Positions 54,040 through 61,763 of a DNA stretch of 64,000 bases are shown here, piece by piece. Each line of letters starts with the position of its first letter. Within the stretch, counting starts at the first letter, position 1. The position numbers were made by a program, and so were the translations under genes. The notes below the pieces were generated by a model that did not search any database, was not told the origin of the DNA, and saw only the letters and a list, made by a program, of their open reading frames with translations. The stretch is from Cyclobacteriaceae bacterium (GTDB lineage Bacteria > Bacteroidota > Bacteroidia > Cytophagales > Cyclobacteriaceae): assembly GCA_019638275.1 (NCBI GenBank), contig JAHBUC010000016.1, positions 41,861 to 105,860 on the forward strand, in the 5' to 3' direction.

Positions 54040-54735
54040 ATGATTCAGAAGTATAAAAACGAGGAAAAGGTTCTTGTTGCGGTTGATTGTATCATCTTTG
54101 GGTTTGATCAGCACGATGAAGAATTAAAAATTCTATTAATAAAAAGAAACTTCGCTCCGGAAAAAGGTAAATGGTCGCTGATGGGTGGATTTCTCCACAC
54201 AGACGAAACCCTCCGCGATGCCGCCATTCGTATCCTCCACTCACTTACCGGTCTGCACAACGTATACCTTGAGCAACTAAAGGCCTATAGCGAAATTGAT
54301 CGTGACCCGGTTGAGCGTACCATCTCGGTAACGTACTATGCGCTGATTAACATTGAACAACATGATGTTGAGCTAATCAAAAAGTACTCTGCCCGCTGGT
54401 TCAAAATGTCGAATTGTCCAAAATTGATATTCGACCATAATGAAATGGTGAAGGACGCGATTGAGCGCTTGCGTTATCGGGCCACTACACAACCGATTGG
54501 GTTTGAGCTGCTTCCCACTAAGTTTACCATGCGGCAATTGCAAAAACTCTATGAAGAAATCATGGATGAAAAACTGGATAAACGGAATTTCACCAAAAAG
54601 ATTAACTCATTCAGTATTCTTGAGAAGTTAAAGGAAAAGAATAAGCGGTCATCTAAAAAAGGATCATTCCTTTATAAATTCAATCAGCAAAAGTACCAGC
54701 AAAAGATCAAGAATGGGTTTGGTTTCAAAATTTGA
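54040..54735 (+). CDS. araR: AraR: Nudix-domain L-arabinose repressor
   Basis: 231 residues: Nudix-fold effector domain (about 8-145) plus C-terminal winged helix (about 150-231). The Nudix box is degenerate: in GGFLHTDETLRDAAIRILHSLTGL-type sequence the first Glu is kept, but the catalytic REUXEE part reads RILHSL, so it cannot hydrolyse nucleotides and serves as a sensor. The same architecture (NrtR-like) is described for AraR of Bacteroides thetaiotaomicron, where L-arabinose releases the repressor. Divergent from GH51 and adjacent to araBDA, with a perfect palindrome between. Followed by an intrinsic terminator at 54779. Confidence 0.92.
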   Translation: MIQKYKNEEKVLVAVDCIIFGFDQHDEELKILLIKRNFAPEKGKWSLMGGFLHTDETLRDAAIRILHSLTGLHNVYLEQLKAYSEIDRDPVERTISVTYYALINIEQHDVELIKKYSARWFKMSNCPKLIFDHNEMVKDAIERLRYRATTQPIGFELLPTKFTMRQLQKLYEEIMDEKLDKRNFTKKINSFSILEKLKEKNKRSSKKGSFLYKFNQQKYQQKIKNGFGFKI

Positions 54736-54778
54736 TTCGATCCATTTCGTTTCATGATCTACTTAAGGTTCCTTCATA

Positions 54779-54807
54779 ATGCAGTCAGTAGGCTGCATAC
54801 TTTTTTT
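54779..54807 (+). terminator. Intrinsic terminator after araR
   Basis: ATGCAG (54779-54784) and CTGCAT (54793-54798) form a stem with an 8-base loop, followed by AC and seven T residues (54801-54807). Outer arms TTAAGGT and ACCTTAA extend the pairing. Confidence 0.75.
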
Positions 54808-54903
54808 ACGAGCCTACCTTAAAACAAACAATACCGGATTTATCACGATCGTTCGGAGTGCAAAATTCTGCTCTGAAATCTTTTGAACAGAAAGATGGGG
54901 TTT

Positions 54904-54943
54904 AAAGTGTTACCTTTTAGCTCGTTTTTGAGCATTACACGTA
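54904..54943. promoter_or_regulatory. AAAGTGTTA / TTACACGTA pair before the pentonate operon
   Basis: AAAGTGTTA at 54904-54912 and TTACACGTA at 54935-54943 face each other just upstream of the aldehyde dehydrogenase start. They resemble the TAAGTGTWA pairs near SusC and the GH43 genes, but with mismatches. The rest of 54808-54903 shows nothing clear. Confidence 0.3.
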
Positions 54944-54956
54944 TGAACATTTACCT

Positions 54957-56537
54957 ATGAAAATTGAGGGAAAAAATATTATTGGAAATAGAATTTCTGC
55001 AGAAAGTCAAAATTTTTTTAACGCTACTGATCCGGTTACAACGCAAAAAATAGCGCCTCAATTCTGCGAAGCATCGTCTGGTGAAATTGATAGCGCTGTA
55101 AAAATTGCGAATGAAGCATTTCAAGTCTATAGAAATATGGATGGCAAAAAAAGAGCACAGTTTCTGATTTGCATTGCCGAAGAAATAGTAGCCCTTGACA
55201 AGGCGCTGATCGAACGCTGCATGGTGGAAACCGGGTTGCCTGAAGCGCGGTTACTGAACGAGCGGCAACGCACGGTAAATCAACTCAACATGTTTGCTGC
55301 TTACATTAAAGAAGGTTCCTGGGTAGACGCCAGAATTGATTACGGTGACCCTGAACGAAAACCATTGCCCAAACCTGATGTTCGCAGCATGCAAAAAGCA
55401 TTGGGCCCGGTTGGAATTTTCGGATCCAGTAATTTCCCCTTTGCTTTTTCCGTTGCCGGTGGCGACACCGCTTCTGCACTGGCAGCCGGATGCACGGTTG
55501 TCGTTAAGGCACATCCTGCGCATCCTGGAACAAGCGAACTGGTTGGCCAGGCCATTCTTCAGGCCATAAAAAAATGCAATATGCCGGATGGAACCTTCTC
55601 CCTGCTCCAGGGTCAATCACACGAGGTTGGATTAGGTCTTGTCCGCCACCCATTAATAAAAGCAATTGGTTTCACCGGTTCGTTCCGTGGAGGAAAAGCA
55701 CTGTTCGATGAAGCTGGTGCGCGACCTGAGCCCATACCCGTGTATGCAGAAATGGGAAGTACAAACCCGGTGTTTATTCTCCCGGGTATAGTACAGGAAA
55801 AGAGAAACGACATTGCGCGCGATCTTGCCGCCTCCGTAACGCTTGGAGTAGGCCAGTTCTGCACTAACCCGGGATTGGTTTTTATGGAGAAATCTGAAAA
55901 TGCCAATGAACTCACCGCTACGCTATCAAAGCATATTGCTGATACTCCTGCAGGTACGATGCTCACTGAGGGAATCCGCACCAACTTTCAGCACGGTACG
56001 AATCTATTGCAAACCATTACCGGGGTTGATGTACTGGCAGCTGGCAAAAGTTCTGATTCTGGTTTTACGGCCTCAGCTCACGTATTTGAAAGCGATGTTA
56101 AAAGTTTTCTAACCAATCCAACGCTGCAAGAAGAAATATTCGGACCCTCTACCCTGTTGATTTCAGCTAGCGACAAGAACGAAATACTTCTTGCTGCTCA
56201 AAAACTACACGGTCATCTTACCGCAACAATTCACGGAACACCCGAAGATTTACGGCAGTATGCTGATCTGATTCACATACTGGAACAAAAAGTTGGCAGG
56301 CTTATTATCAACGGTTACCCAACCGGAGTGGAGGTTTGTGATGCTATGGTCCATGGTGGTCCCTTTCCCGCTACTACCGATAGCCGCACAACTTCTGTTG
56401 GCACGCTGGCAATCACCCGATTTACCAGACCCGTTTGCTACCAAAACTTTCCCGAAGCATTACTTCCCAATGAATTGAAAACAGATAACCCGGAACAGCT
56501 ATGGAGGTTGGTTAATGGTAAACATGTAAAACAGTAA
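54957..56537 (+). CDS. 2,5-dioxovalerate (alpha-ketoglutaric semialdehyde) dehydrogenase
   Basis: Aldehyde dehydrogenase superfamily, 526 residues, cytoplasmic. Catalytic Cys302 in GVGQFCTNPG and general base Glu in YAEMGSTNPVF are the form found in the ketoglutaric semialdehyde dehydrogenase branch; GPVGIFGSSNFPFAFSVAGGDTASALAAG is the cofactor-binding region. Oxidises 2,5-dioxopentanoate to 2-oxoglutarate, the last step of the non-phosphorylative pentose (Weimberg) and hexarate routes. First gene of a five-gene plus-strand operon with dehydratase, FAH-family enzyme, GntP permease and an oxidoreductase, which makes the pentonate role likely. Confidence 0.92.
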   Translation: MKIEGKNIIGNRISAESQNFFNATDPVTTQKIAPQFCEASSGEIDSAVKIANEAFQVYRNMDGKKRAQFLICIAEEIVALDKALIERCMVETGLPEARLLNERQRTVNQLNMFAAYIKEGSWVDARIDYGDPERKPLPKPDVRSMQKALGPVGIFGSSNFPFAFSVAGGDTASALAAGCTVVVKAHPAHPGTSELVGQAILQAIKKCNMPDGTFSLLQGQSHEVGLGLVRHPLIKAIGFTGSFRGGKALFDEAGARPEPIPVYAEMGSTNPVFILPGIVQEKRNDIARDLAASVTLGVGQFCTNPGLVFMEKSENANELTATLSKHIADTPAGTMLTEGIRTNFQHGTNLLQTITGVDVLAAGKSSDSGFTASAHVFESDVKSFLTNPTLQEEIFGPSTLLISASDKNEILLAAQKLHGHLTATIHGTPEDLRQYADLIHILEQKVGRLIINGYPTGVEVCDAMVHGGPFPATTDSRTTSVGTLAITRFTRPVCYQNFPEALLPNELKTDNPEQLWRLVNGKHVKQ

Positions 56538-56543
56538 AAAAGC

Positions 56544-58259
56544 ATGGATAAAAAATTAAGAAGCTACGACTGGTTTGGGAAATCCGACAAGATGGGATTT
56601 GTGCACCGTTCGTGGCTGCGCAACCAGGGCTATCCGGATGATTACTTCAAAGACAAACCTGTTATTGGAATTTGTAACACCTGGTCGGAATTAACTCCCT
56701 GCAACGGCCACCTGCGCGACTTCGCTGAAATTGTAAAGCATGGTGTGCGCGAAGCCGGAGGATTTCCGCTGGAATTTCCCGTCACTTCGTTAGGCGAAAC
56801 CATCATGCGCCCTACGACCATGTTGTTCCGCAACCTTGCCAGCATGGATACAGAAGAATCCATAAGGGCCAACCCCATTGATGGTGTGGTGTTGCTAACC
56901 GGTTGTGATAAAACAACACCTTCAACGGTGATGGGTGCGTGCAGCGTTGACCTTCCAACTATTGTTGTGCCGGGTGGGCCGATGTTAAATGGCCGCTTCC
57001 GCGGAGAATGCATTGGCTCAGGATCATTCAACTGGATGATCAAGGAAAAACGTTCCGTTGAACAATATACCGATGAAGATATCCATGAAGCTGAAGTAGG
57101 TGCTGCCCGTAGTCAGGGGCATTGCATGACGATGGGTACAGCCTCAACGATGGCCTGCATGGTAGAAGCTTTGGGTTTAACCCTTTCAGGAGCTGCTGCC
57201 ATACCCGCAGTAGATGCACGCAAAAAAGTAATGGCTCATCTTTCCGGGCGAAGGATTGTAGAGATGGTGAAAGAAGACTTAAAGCTCTCTAAAATCTTAA
57301 CACGGAAAGCTTTTGAAAATGCCATAGTGGTTAATGCCGGTGTAGGAGGATCAACTAACTTTATTATTCACTTGCTGGCTATTGCGGGAAGAATTGGTGT
57401 TGACTTGAAACTGGAAGACTTTGATTCGATCGGGGGAAAGATTCCCTTGTTGGCAAACCTGAAACCTTCAGGCAAATACCTGATGGAAGATTTCTATTAT
57501 GCCGGTGGTTTACCAGTGGTAATTAATGAATTGAAAAAATATTTACACACCGATGCCATTACAGTAAACGGCAAAGCGATTGGTGACAATAATACAAACC
57601 CTCCTTGCTACAACCGCGATGTAATTGCTGCTTTGGATCAGCCCCTGCAACCGGAGGCAGGTATTGTAGTATTAAAAGGAAACCTGTGCGAAAACGGGGC
57701 GGTGATTAAACCTTCGGCTGCATCAAAGGAATTGATGAAGCATCGGGGCCGGGCGGTAGTATTTGAAACCATGGACGATTACCATGCACGCATTGATGAT
57801 CCCAAGCTTGACATCGATGAGCACTGTGTAATTGTGTTGAAAAACGTGGGGCCTGTGGGTTATCCGGGCATGCCGGAAGTAGGCAATGTGGATTTACCTG
57901 AAAAACTTTTACAAAAAGGAGTACGCGACATGATCCGGATTTCGGATGGAAGAATGAGCGGAACTGCTGGCGGCACGGTCGTGTTGCATGTCTCGCCCGA
58001 GTCGGCCATTGGTGGAACACTGGCGTTGGTAAAAGATGGTGATATGATTGAACTTGATATCGATAAGCGAAAACTACACCTTGATGTTGGTGATGAAGAG
58101 CTCAAGAAGCGAAGGGCCAGCTGGGCCCCTCCTCCACCGCATACCGAAAGAGGCTACGTGAAATTTTTTATCGATCATGTTCAACAGGCTGATCTGGGTT
58201 GCGATTTTGATATTTTGCGCGGAGGATCGGGAAGTGTGGTTAAAGGAGATTTACATTGA
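56544..58259 (+). CDS. IlvD/Edd-family pentonate dehydratase (L-arabonate/D-xylonate dehydratase type)
   Basis: Iron-sulfur dehydratase, 571 residues. Cluster and metal Cys in GICNTWSELTPCNGH, LLTGCDKTTPSTVMGA and GHCMTMGTASTMACM; C-terminal SDGRMSGTAGGTVVLHVSPESA is the IlvD/Edd signature. The length and PCNGHL motif fit the sugar-acid branch ([2Fe-2S] arabonate/xylonate dehydratases) rather than branched-chain amino acid IlvD, and the neighbours agree. Converts L-arabonate or D-xylonate to the 2-keto-3-deoxy acid. Starts 6 bp after the dehydrogenase stop. Confidence 0.92.
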   Translation: MDKKLRSYDWFGKSDKMGFVHRSWLRNQGYPDDYFKDKPVIGICNTWSELTPCNGHLRDFAEIVKHGVREAGGFPLEFPVTSLGETIMRPTTMLFRNLASMDTEESIRANPIDGVVLLTGCDKTTPSTVMGACSVDLPTIVVPGGPMLNGRFRGECIGSGSFNWMIKEKRSVEQYTDEDIHEAEVGAARSQGHCMTMGTASTMACMVEALGLTLSGAAAIPAVDARKKVMAHLSGRRIVEMVKEDLKLSKILTRKAFENAIVVNAGVGGSTNFIIHLLAIAGRIGVDLKLEDFDSIGGKIPLLANLKPSGKYLMEDFYYAGGLPVVINELKKYLHTDAITVNGKAIGDNNTNPPCYNRDVIAALDQPLQPEAGIVVLKGNLCENGAVIKPSAASKELMKHRGRAVVFETMDDYHARIDDPKLDIDEHCVIVLKNVGPVGYPGMPEVGNVDLPEKLLQKGVRDMIRISDGRMSGTAGGTVVLHVSPESAIGGTLALVKDGDMIELDIDKRKLHLDVGDEELKKRRASWAPPPPHTERGYVKFFIDHVQQADLGCDFDILRGGSGSVVKGDLH

Positions 58260-58282
58260 AAAGAAAAGAAAAGAAAAGAAAG
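58258..58282. repeat. GAAAA pentanucleotide repeat at the FAH-gene leader
   Basis: Four GAAAA units plus GAAAG, beginning in the stop codon of the dehydratase and ending 5 bp before the next ATG. It supplies the whole ribosome-binding region of the FAH-family gene. Slippage here would change leader length but no coding frame. Confidence 0.8.
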
Positions 58283-58287
58283 TAATT

Positions 58288-59121
58288 ATGAGAGTATACA
58301 AAACTTCTTCAGGCGTATTAATTGAAAATGAAGGTAATTTTTTTCTCCATCAGGAAGATTGGGATCAGTTCATAAACAACGATGAGTTGCTAAACAAGCT
58401 TAAACAAATTACTGCTAAAAGCGCTCCTATTCGCGAGGCTGTTGAACTAATCAAGAACTCAGTTATGGCTCCCATTGGTAATCAGGAATTGTGGGCCTGC
58501 GGAGTAACTTATCTTCGCAGCAAAGTAGGCAGACAGGAGGAATCAAAATCTGCAGGCGGGGGTGACTTTTATGCCAGAGTATATGAAGCTGAACGCCCCG
58601 AAGTTTTTTTCAAGTCAACGGCTCATCGCGTAGTCGGGCATAAGGAAAAGGTAAGGATCAGAAAGGACTCCACCTGGGATGTACCCGAACCTGAGTTGAC
58701 TCTTGTAGTTACATCTTCAGGAAAGATAATTGGCTACACGATAGGCAACGACATGAGCAGCAGAAGTATTGAGGGCGAGAACCCGTTATATCTTCCGCAG
58801 GCTAAAACATATGATGGTTGTGCGTCTATCGGACCATGCATCTATTTAACCGATCAGCCACTGGATAAAAACACGGTCATTCATCTTGAGATTTTTCGCA
58901 ACAACCAATCCGTTTTCCAGGACTCCATTGCTATCAGCCAAATGAAACGAACCCTTGAAGAACTTGCATCATTTGTTTTTCGCGAATGCACATTTCCTTA
59001 TGGCTGCCTGATTATGACCGGCACAGGCATTGTTCCTCCGGGTAATTTTACTTTACAATCAGGCGATGAAATCCGAATTAAAATTGATAATATCGGAACA
59101 CTCATTAACTCAGTTAATTAA
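58288..59121 (+). CDS. FAH-family 2-keto-3-deoxy-pentonate dehydratase
   Basis: 277 residues from ATG 58288 (MRVYKTSSGVLIENEG); an open frame reaches back to 58177 inside the dehydratase gene and reads unlike protein, so it is rejected. Fumarylacetoacetate-hydrolase fold with metal ligands in DVPEPELTLV and GNDMSSRSIEGENPLYLPQAK. Relatives in Caulobacter (XylX) and Sulfolobus turn 2-keto-3-deoxy-D-arabonate/xylonate into 2,5-dioxopentanoate. With its two upstream neighbours it completes the lower Weimberg route to 2-oxoglutarate. Its TAA overlaps the GntP ATG by one base. Confidence 0.9.
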   Translation: MRVYKTSSGVLIENEGNFFLHQEDWDQFINNDELLNKLKQITAKSAPIREAVELIKNSVMAPIGNQELWACGVTYLRSKVGRQEESKSAGGGDFYARVYEAERPEVFFKSTAHRVVGHKEKVRIRKDSTWDVPEPELTLVVTSSGKIIGYTIGNDMSSRSIEGENPLYLPQAKTYDGCASIGPCIYLTDQPLDKNTVIHLEIFRNNQSVFQDSIAISQMKRTLEELASFVFRECTFPYGCLIMTGTGIVPPGNFTLQSGDEIRIKIDNIGTLINSVN

Positions 59122-60434
59122 TGCCCCTTCTAATCATTGCTTTCGGTGTTGCCCTACAGATTTTTCTGACGTACAAAAAAATCAGCCCGTTTTTGTCTTT
59201 GCTGATTGTTGCCATTATTGTTGGGCTTCTTTTAGGGATGCAACCTTCCGAACTGGTTGTTTCTATTGAAAAAGGTGTTGGCAGTACCCTTAGCGGACTG
59301 GCGCTGATTATTTGCCTTGGTGCTGTGTTGGGGAAAATATTGGAAGCCAGTGGGGCCATTAATCAAATCACATCCAACCTCATCAAAAACTTCGGAGAAC
59401 GCCATGTGCAATGGGCAGTACTACTAACAGGTTTTTTGGTTGGCCTTCCGTTATACTACAATGCAGGATTCATCATTCTTGTGCCTCTTGTTTTTTCGGT
59501 AGCGAGAAGAACTGGTCTACCCCTACTTTACATTGCCATACCAACAGCTGCCTCGCTTTCCGCAACACATTGCTTTCTTCCACCACACCCGGGACCTGTT
59601 GTATTGGTTAATGCTTTTAAAGCCGATCTGGGTCTAACATTAGTTTATGGTCTGATCCTGGTAATTCCCATTGTAATTATTGCAGGCCCGTTTCTTGGCC
59701 GGATATTGAAGAATATCGGAGCAACCGCCAACAACAATTCAATTCATGAACAGCCAGCTGAACCAGCTAACCCGCCCTCACCTTTTGCCAGTTTTATCGT
59801 TGCTTTAATGCCGGTATTGCTTATTTCATTTGCAGTAGTTGTTGATACATTTTTTAAATCCGAAGGAACTACCTTTTCAATCATTCAGTTTTTCGGAAAC
59901 CCGAATATTGCTTTGCTGACTTCCGTTTTACTGGCTATATACTTTTTTGGGATACGAAAAGGTACGGATATGTCAACCGTTATGAAATGGTTAACAGAAG
60001 GCATTGCAGGTATTGCTATGATCTTATTGATCATTACTGCTGGTGGAGTGTTAAAAGAAGTTTTAATTGACAGTGGTACAGGTGAATACATTACGTCATT
60101 CAGTAGCGAGTGGCAAATCAATCCGTATCTCTTCGCGTGGATTATTACTGCGCTCCTTCGTATAGCACTTGGTTCTGCTACTGTAGCAGGGTTGACTGCC
60201 GCGGGGATTGTTTCACCGCTTGTAGTGACAGGACAGGTTTCACCGGAATTGATGGTGCTGGCCGTTGGAGCCGGAAGTGTTTTTTGTTCGCACATCAACG
60301 ATACCGGTTTCTGGATGTTCAAGGAATTCTTCAACCTGTCGCTTAAACAAACTTTCCTGTCGTGGACAGTAATGGAATCGTTAATGTCGGTACTTGGCTT
60401 GATTGGAGTATTAATTCTTCAGCAATTTGTCTAA
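59121..60434 (+). CDS. GntP-family gluconate/sugar-acid:H+ symporter
   Basis: Inner-membrane permease, 437 residues with about twelve hydrophobic segments. GntP signatures: LGAVLGKILEASGAINQI, GLPLYYNAGFIILVPLVFSVARRTGLP, ATHCFLPPHPGPVVLVNAF and FCSHINDTGFWMFKEFFNLSLKQT. Family members import gluconate, idonate, galactonate and similar aldonates. Within this operon its probable cargo is arabonate or xylonate produced in the periplasm. Start codon shares one base with the FAH stop (TAATG), so it is translationally coupled. Confidence 0.95.
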   Translation: MPLLIIAFGVALQIFLTYKKISPFLSLLIVAIIVGLLLGMQPSELVVSIEKGVGSTLSGLALIICLGAVLGKILEASGAINQITSNLIKNFGERHVQWAVLLTGFLVGLPLYYNAGFIILVPLVFSVARRTGLPLLYIAIPTAASLSATHCFLPPHPGPVVLVNAFKADLGLTLVYGLILVIPIVIIAGPFLGRILKNIGATANNNSIHEQPAEPANPPSPFASFIVALMPVLLISFAVVVDTFFKSEGTTFSIIQFFGNPNIALLTSVLLAIYFFGIRKGTDMSTVMKWLTEGIAGIAMILLIITAGGVLKEVLIDSGTGEYITSFSSEWQINPYLFAWIITALLRIALGSATVAGLTAAGIVSPLVVTGQVSPELMVLAVGAGSVFCSHINDTGFWMFKEFFNLSLKQTFLSWTVMESLMSVLGLIGVLILQQFV

Positions 60435-60449
60435 CTAACCAACCCGCTT

Positions 60450-61592
60450 ATGGAAACAAAACCTACACCCGATGGTTCACGTAGAAAGTTCATTTATAAT
60501 CTTGGACTTACAACTTTAGGTATTTCATCCTTTGCTTCAATCTATTCCTGCAACGGCAATACTAAAAACCAAAACAAGGAAACATCAATGAGGCCGGAAA
60601 AAACAAAATTAGGCATAGCCTTGGTTGGCTTGGGTTCCTATGCCGGTGGGCAACTTGCTCCAGCCCTTGAACAAACCGAGCATTGTTACCTGGCAGGTAT
60701 TGTAACCGGTACTCCTTCAAAAATTCCTGAATGGAAGGAGAAGTATAACATCCAAGATAAAAACATTTACACCTACGAAAACTTCGATAGCATCAAAGAC
60801 AATCCTGATATTGACATAATTTATGTAGTACTGCCCAACTCCATGCATGCTGAATATACCATACGGGCAGCGCAAGCAGGCAAGCATGTTATCTGTGAGA
60901 AACCCATGGCCATCACCGTTGAGGATTGTGATCGAATGATTGAAGCGTGTAGCAAAGCCAAGGTGCGTCTTTCCATCGGCTATCGACTGCACTTTGATCC
61001 TTATCACCGTGAGATGATCAGGCTCGCCAACGAAAAAGTTTTTGGCGAACTGACGGATCTATCCTCTTCTTTTGGCTTTAAAGCCTCGGCCGGAATATGG
61101 CGATTGAATAAAACGCTTGCCGGTGGTGGCCCCTTGATGGATCTTGGCATCTACAGTGTGCAGGGTTTTTGTTACCTCTCCGGCATGGAGCCCATTGCGG
61201 TTACGGCCAAGGAAGGACCAAAAACCGATCCGGTGAAATTCAGCGAAGTTGAAGAATCGCTTACCTGGGAATTTGAAATGCCTAATGGACTTCGGGCAAA
61301 AGGTAAAACCAGTTACTCGGAAAACATGAACGTTCTGAGAGCTGAGGCCGAAAAGGGTTGGTTTCAACTTTCTCCGGCATTTAACTATGGCGGATTGAAA
61401 GGTGAAACGTCAACTGGAAAAATGGAGATTCAGCCCGTGAATCAACAAGCCAAACAAATGGACGATTTCGCAATAGCCATCCGGGACAATCGCCCTACTC
61501 CGGTACCCGGTGAAATGGGAAGGCGGGATGTGAGGTTATTACAGGCGATTTATGAAGCTATGCGCACAGGAAAACGTATTGAATTGGCCTAA
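60450..61592 (+). CDS. Tat-exported Gfo/Idh/MocA oxidoreductase
   Basis: NAD(P)-dependent oxidoreductase of the Gfo/Idh/MocA family, 380 residues. Twin-arginine signal with a possible lipobox (SRRKFIYNLGLTTLGISSF, then IYSC). Rossmann domain from about 50 (IALVGLGSYAGGQLAPAL), VICEKPMAITVEDCDRM with the family Lys, and the C-terminal sheet with GGGPLMDLGIYSVQG. Zymomonas glucose-fructose oxidoreductase is the model for a Tat-exported member with tightly bound NADP. Placed last in the pentonate operon (15 bp after GntP), it may oxidise an aldose to a lactone in the periplasm and thus feed the route, but isomerase or other sugar redox roles are possible. Confidence 0.88.
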   Translation: METKPTPDGSRRKFIYNLGLTTLGISSFASIYSCNGNTKNQNKETSMRPEKTKLGIALVGLGSYAGGQLAPALEQTEHCYLAGIVTGTPSKIPEWKEKYNIQDKNIYTYENFDSIKDNPDIDIIYVVLPNSMHAEYTIRAAQAGKHVICEKPMAITVEDCDRMIEACSKAKVRLSIGYRLHFDPYHREMIRLANEKVFGELTDLSSSFGFKASAGIWRLNKTLAGGGPLMDLGIYSVQGFCYLSGMEPIAVTAKEGPKTDPVKFSEVEESLTWEFEMPNGLRAKGKTSYSENMNVLRAEAEKGWFQLSPAFNYGGLKGETSTGKMEIQPVNQQAKQMDDFAIAIRDNRPTPVPGEMGRRDVRLLQAIYEAMRTGKRIELA

Positions 61593-61683
61593 AAAAGCTG
61601 AATTCAATAAAAAAACGACAATGAAGCTTGTATATGAAGTAATTTGAGACGTGAATTTGAAAATCTTATTTGAGAAATATTGA

Positions 61684-61697
61684 TGCAACCGATTGCA
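61684..61697. promoter_or_regulatory. LacI-type operator box TGCAACCGATTGCA
   Basis: Identical to the 14-mer at 3605-3618. Lies 67 bp upstream of the lacI-family start, in the 171-bp gap after the pentonate operon; suggests autoregulation by that repressor. Confidence 0.7.
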
Positions 61698-61750
61698 TTT
61701 AAGTATTTTTATTAAGGTTTTTTTTGCGATTTTTAGTGTTAATTTGTCAT

Positions 61751-61762
61751 GTAATCGATTGA
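61751..61762. promoter_or_regulatory. Second LacI-like box GTAATCGATTGA
   Basis: Contains the perfect palindrome AATCGATT with central CG and ends one base before the lacI ATG, covering its ribosome-binding region. Weaker match than the box at 61684; two boxes 60-70 bp apart would permit loop formation. Confidence 0.45.
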
Positions 61763-61763
61763 A

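Noticed and set aside
58258..58282. GAAAA repeat as a CRISPR or coding repeat
   Set aside because: Too short and simple, with no spacers; it is a leader microsatellite.
58177..58287. Upstream extension of the FAH-family gene inside the dehydratase gene
   Set aside because: The translated part is low-complexity (from the GAAAA repeat) and unlike the family; ATG 58288 matches the usual start.
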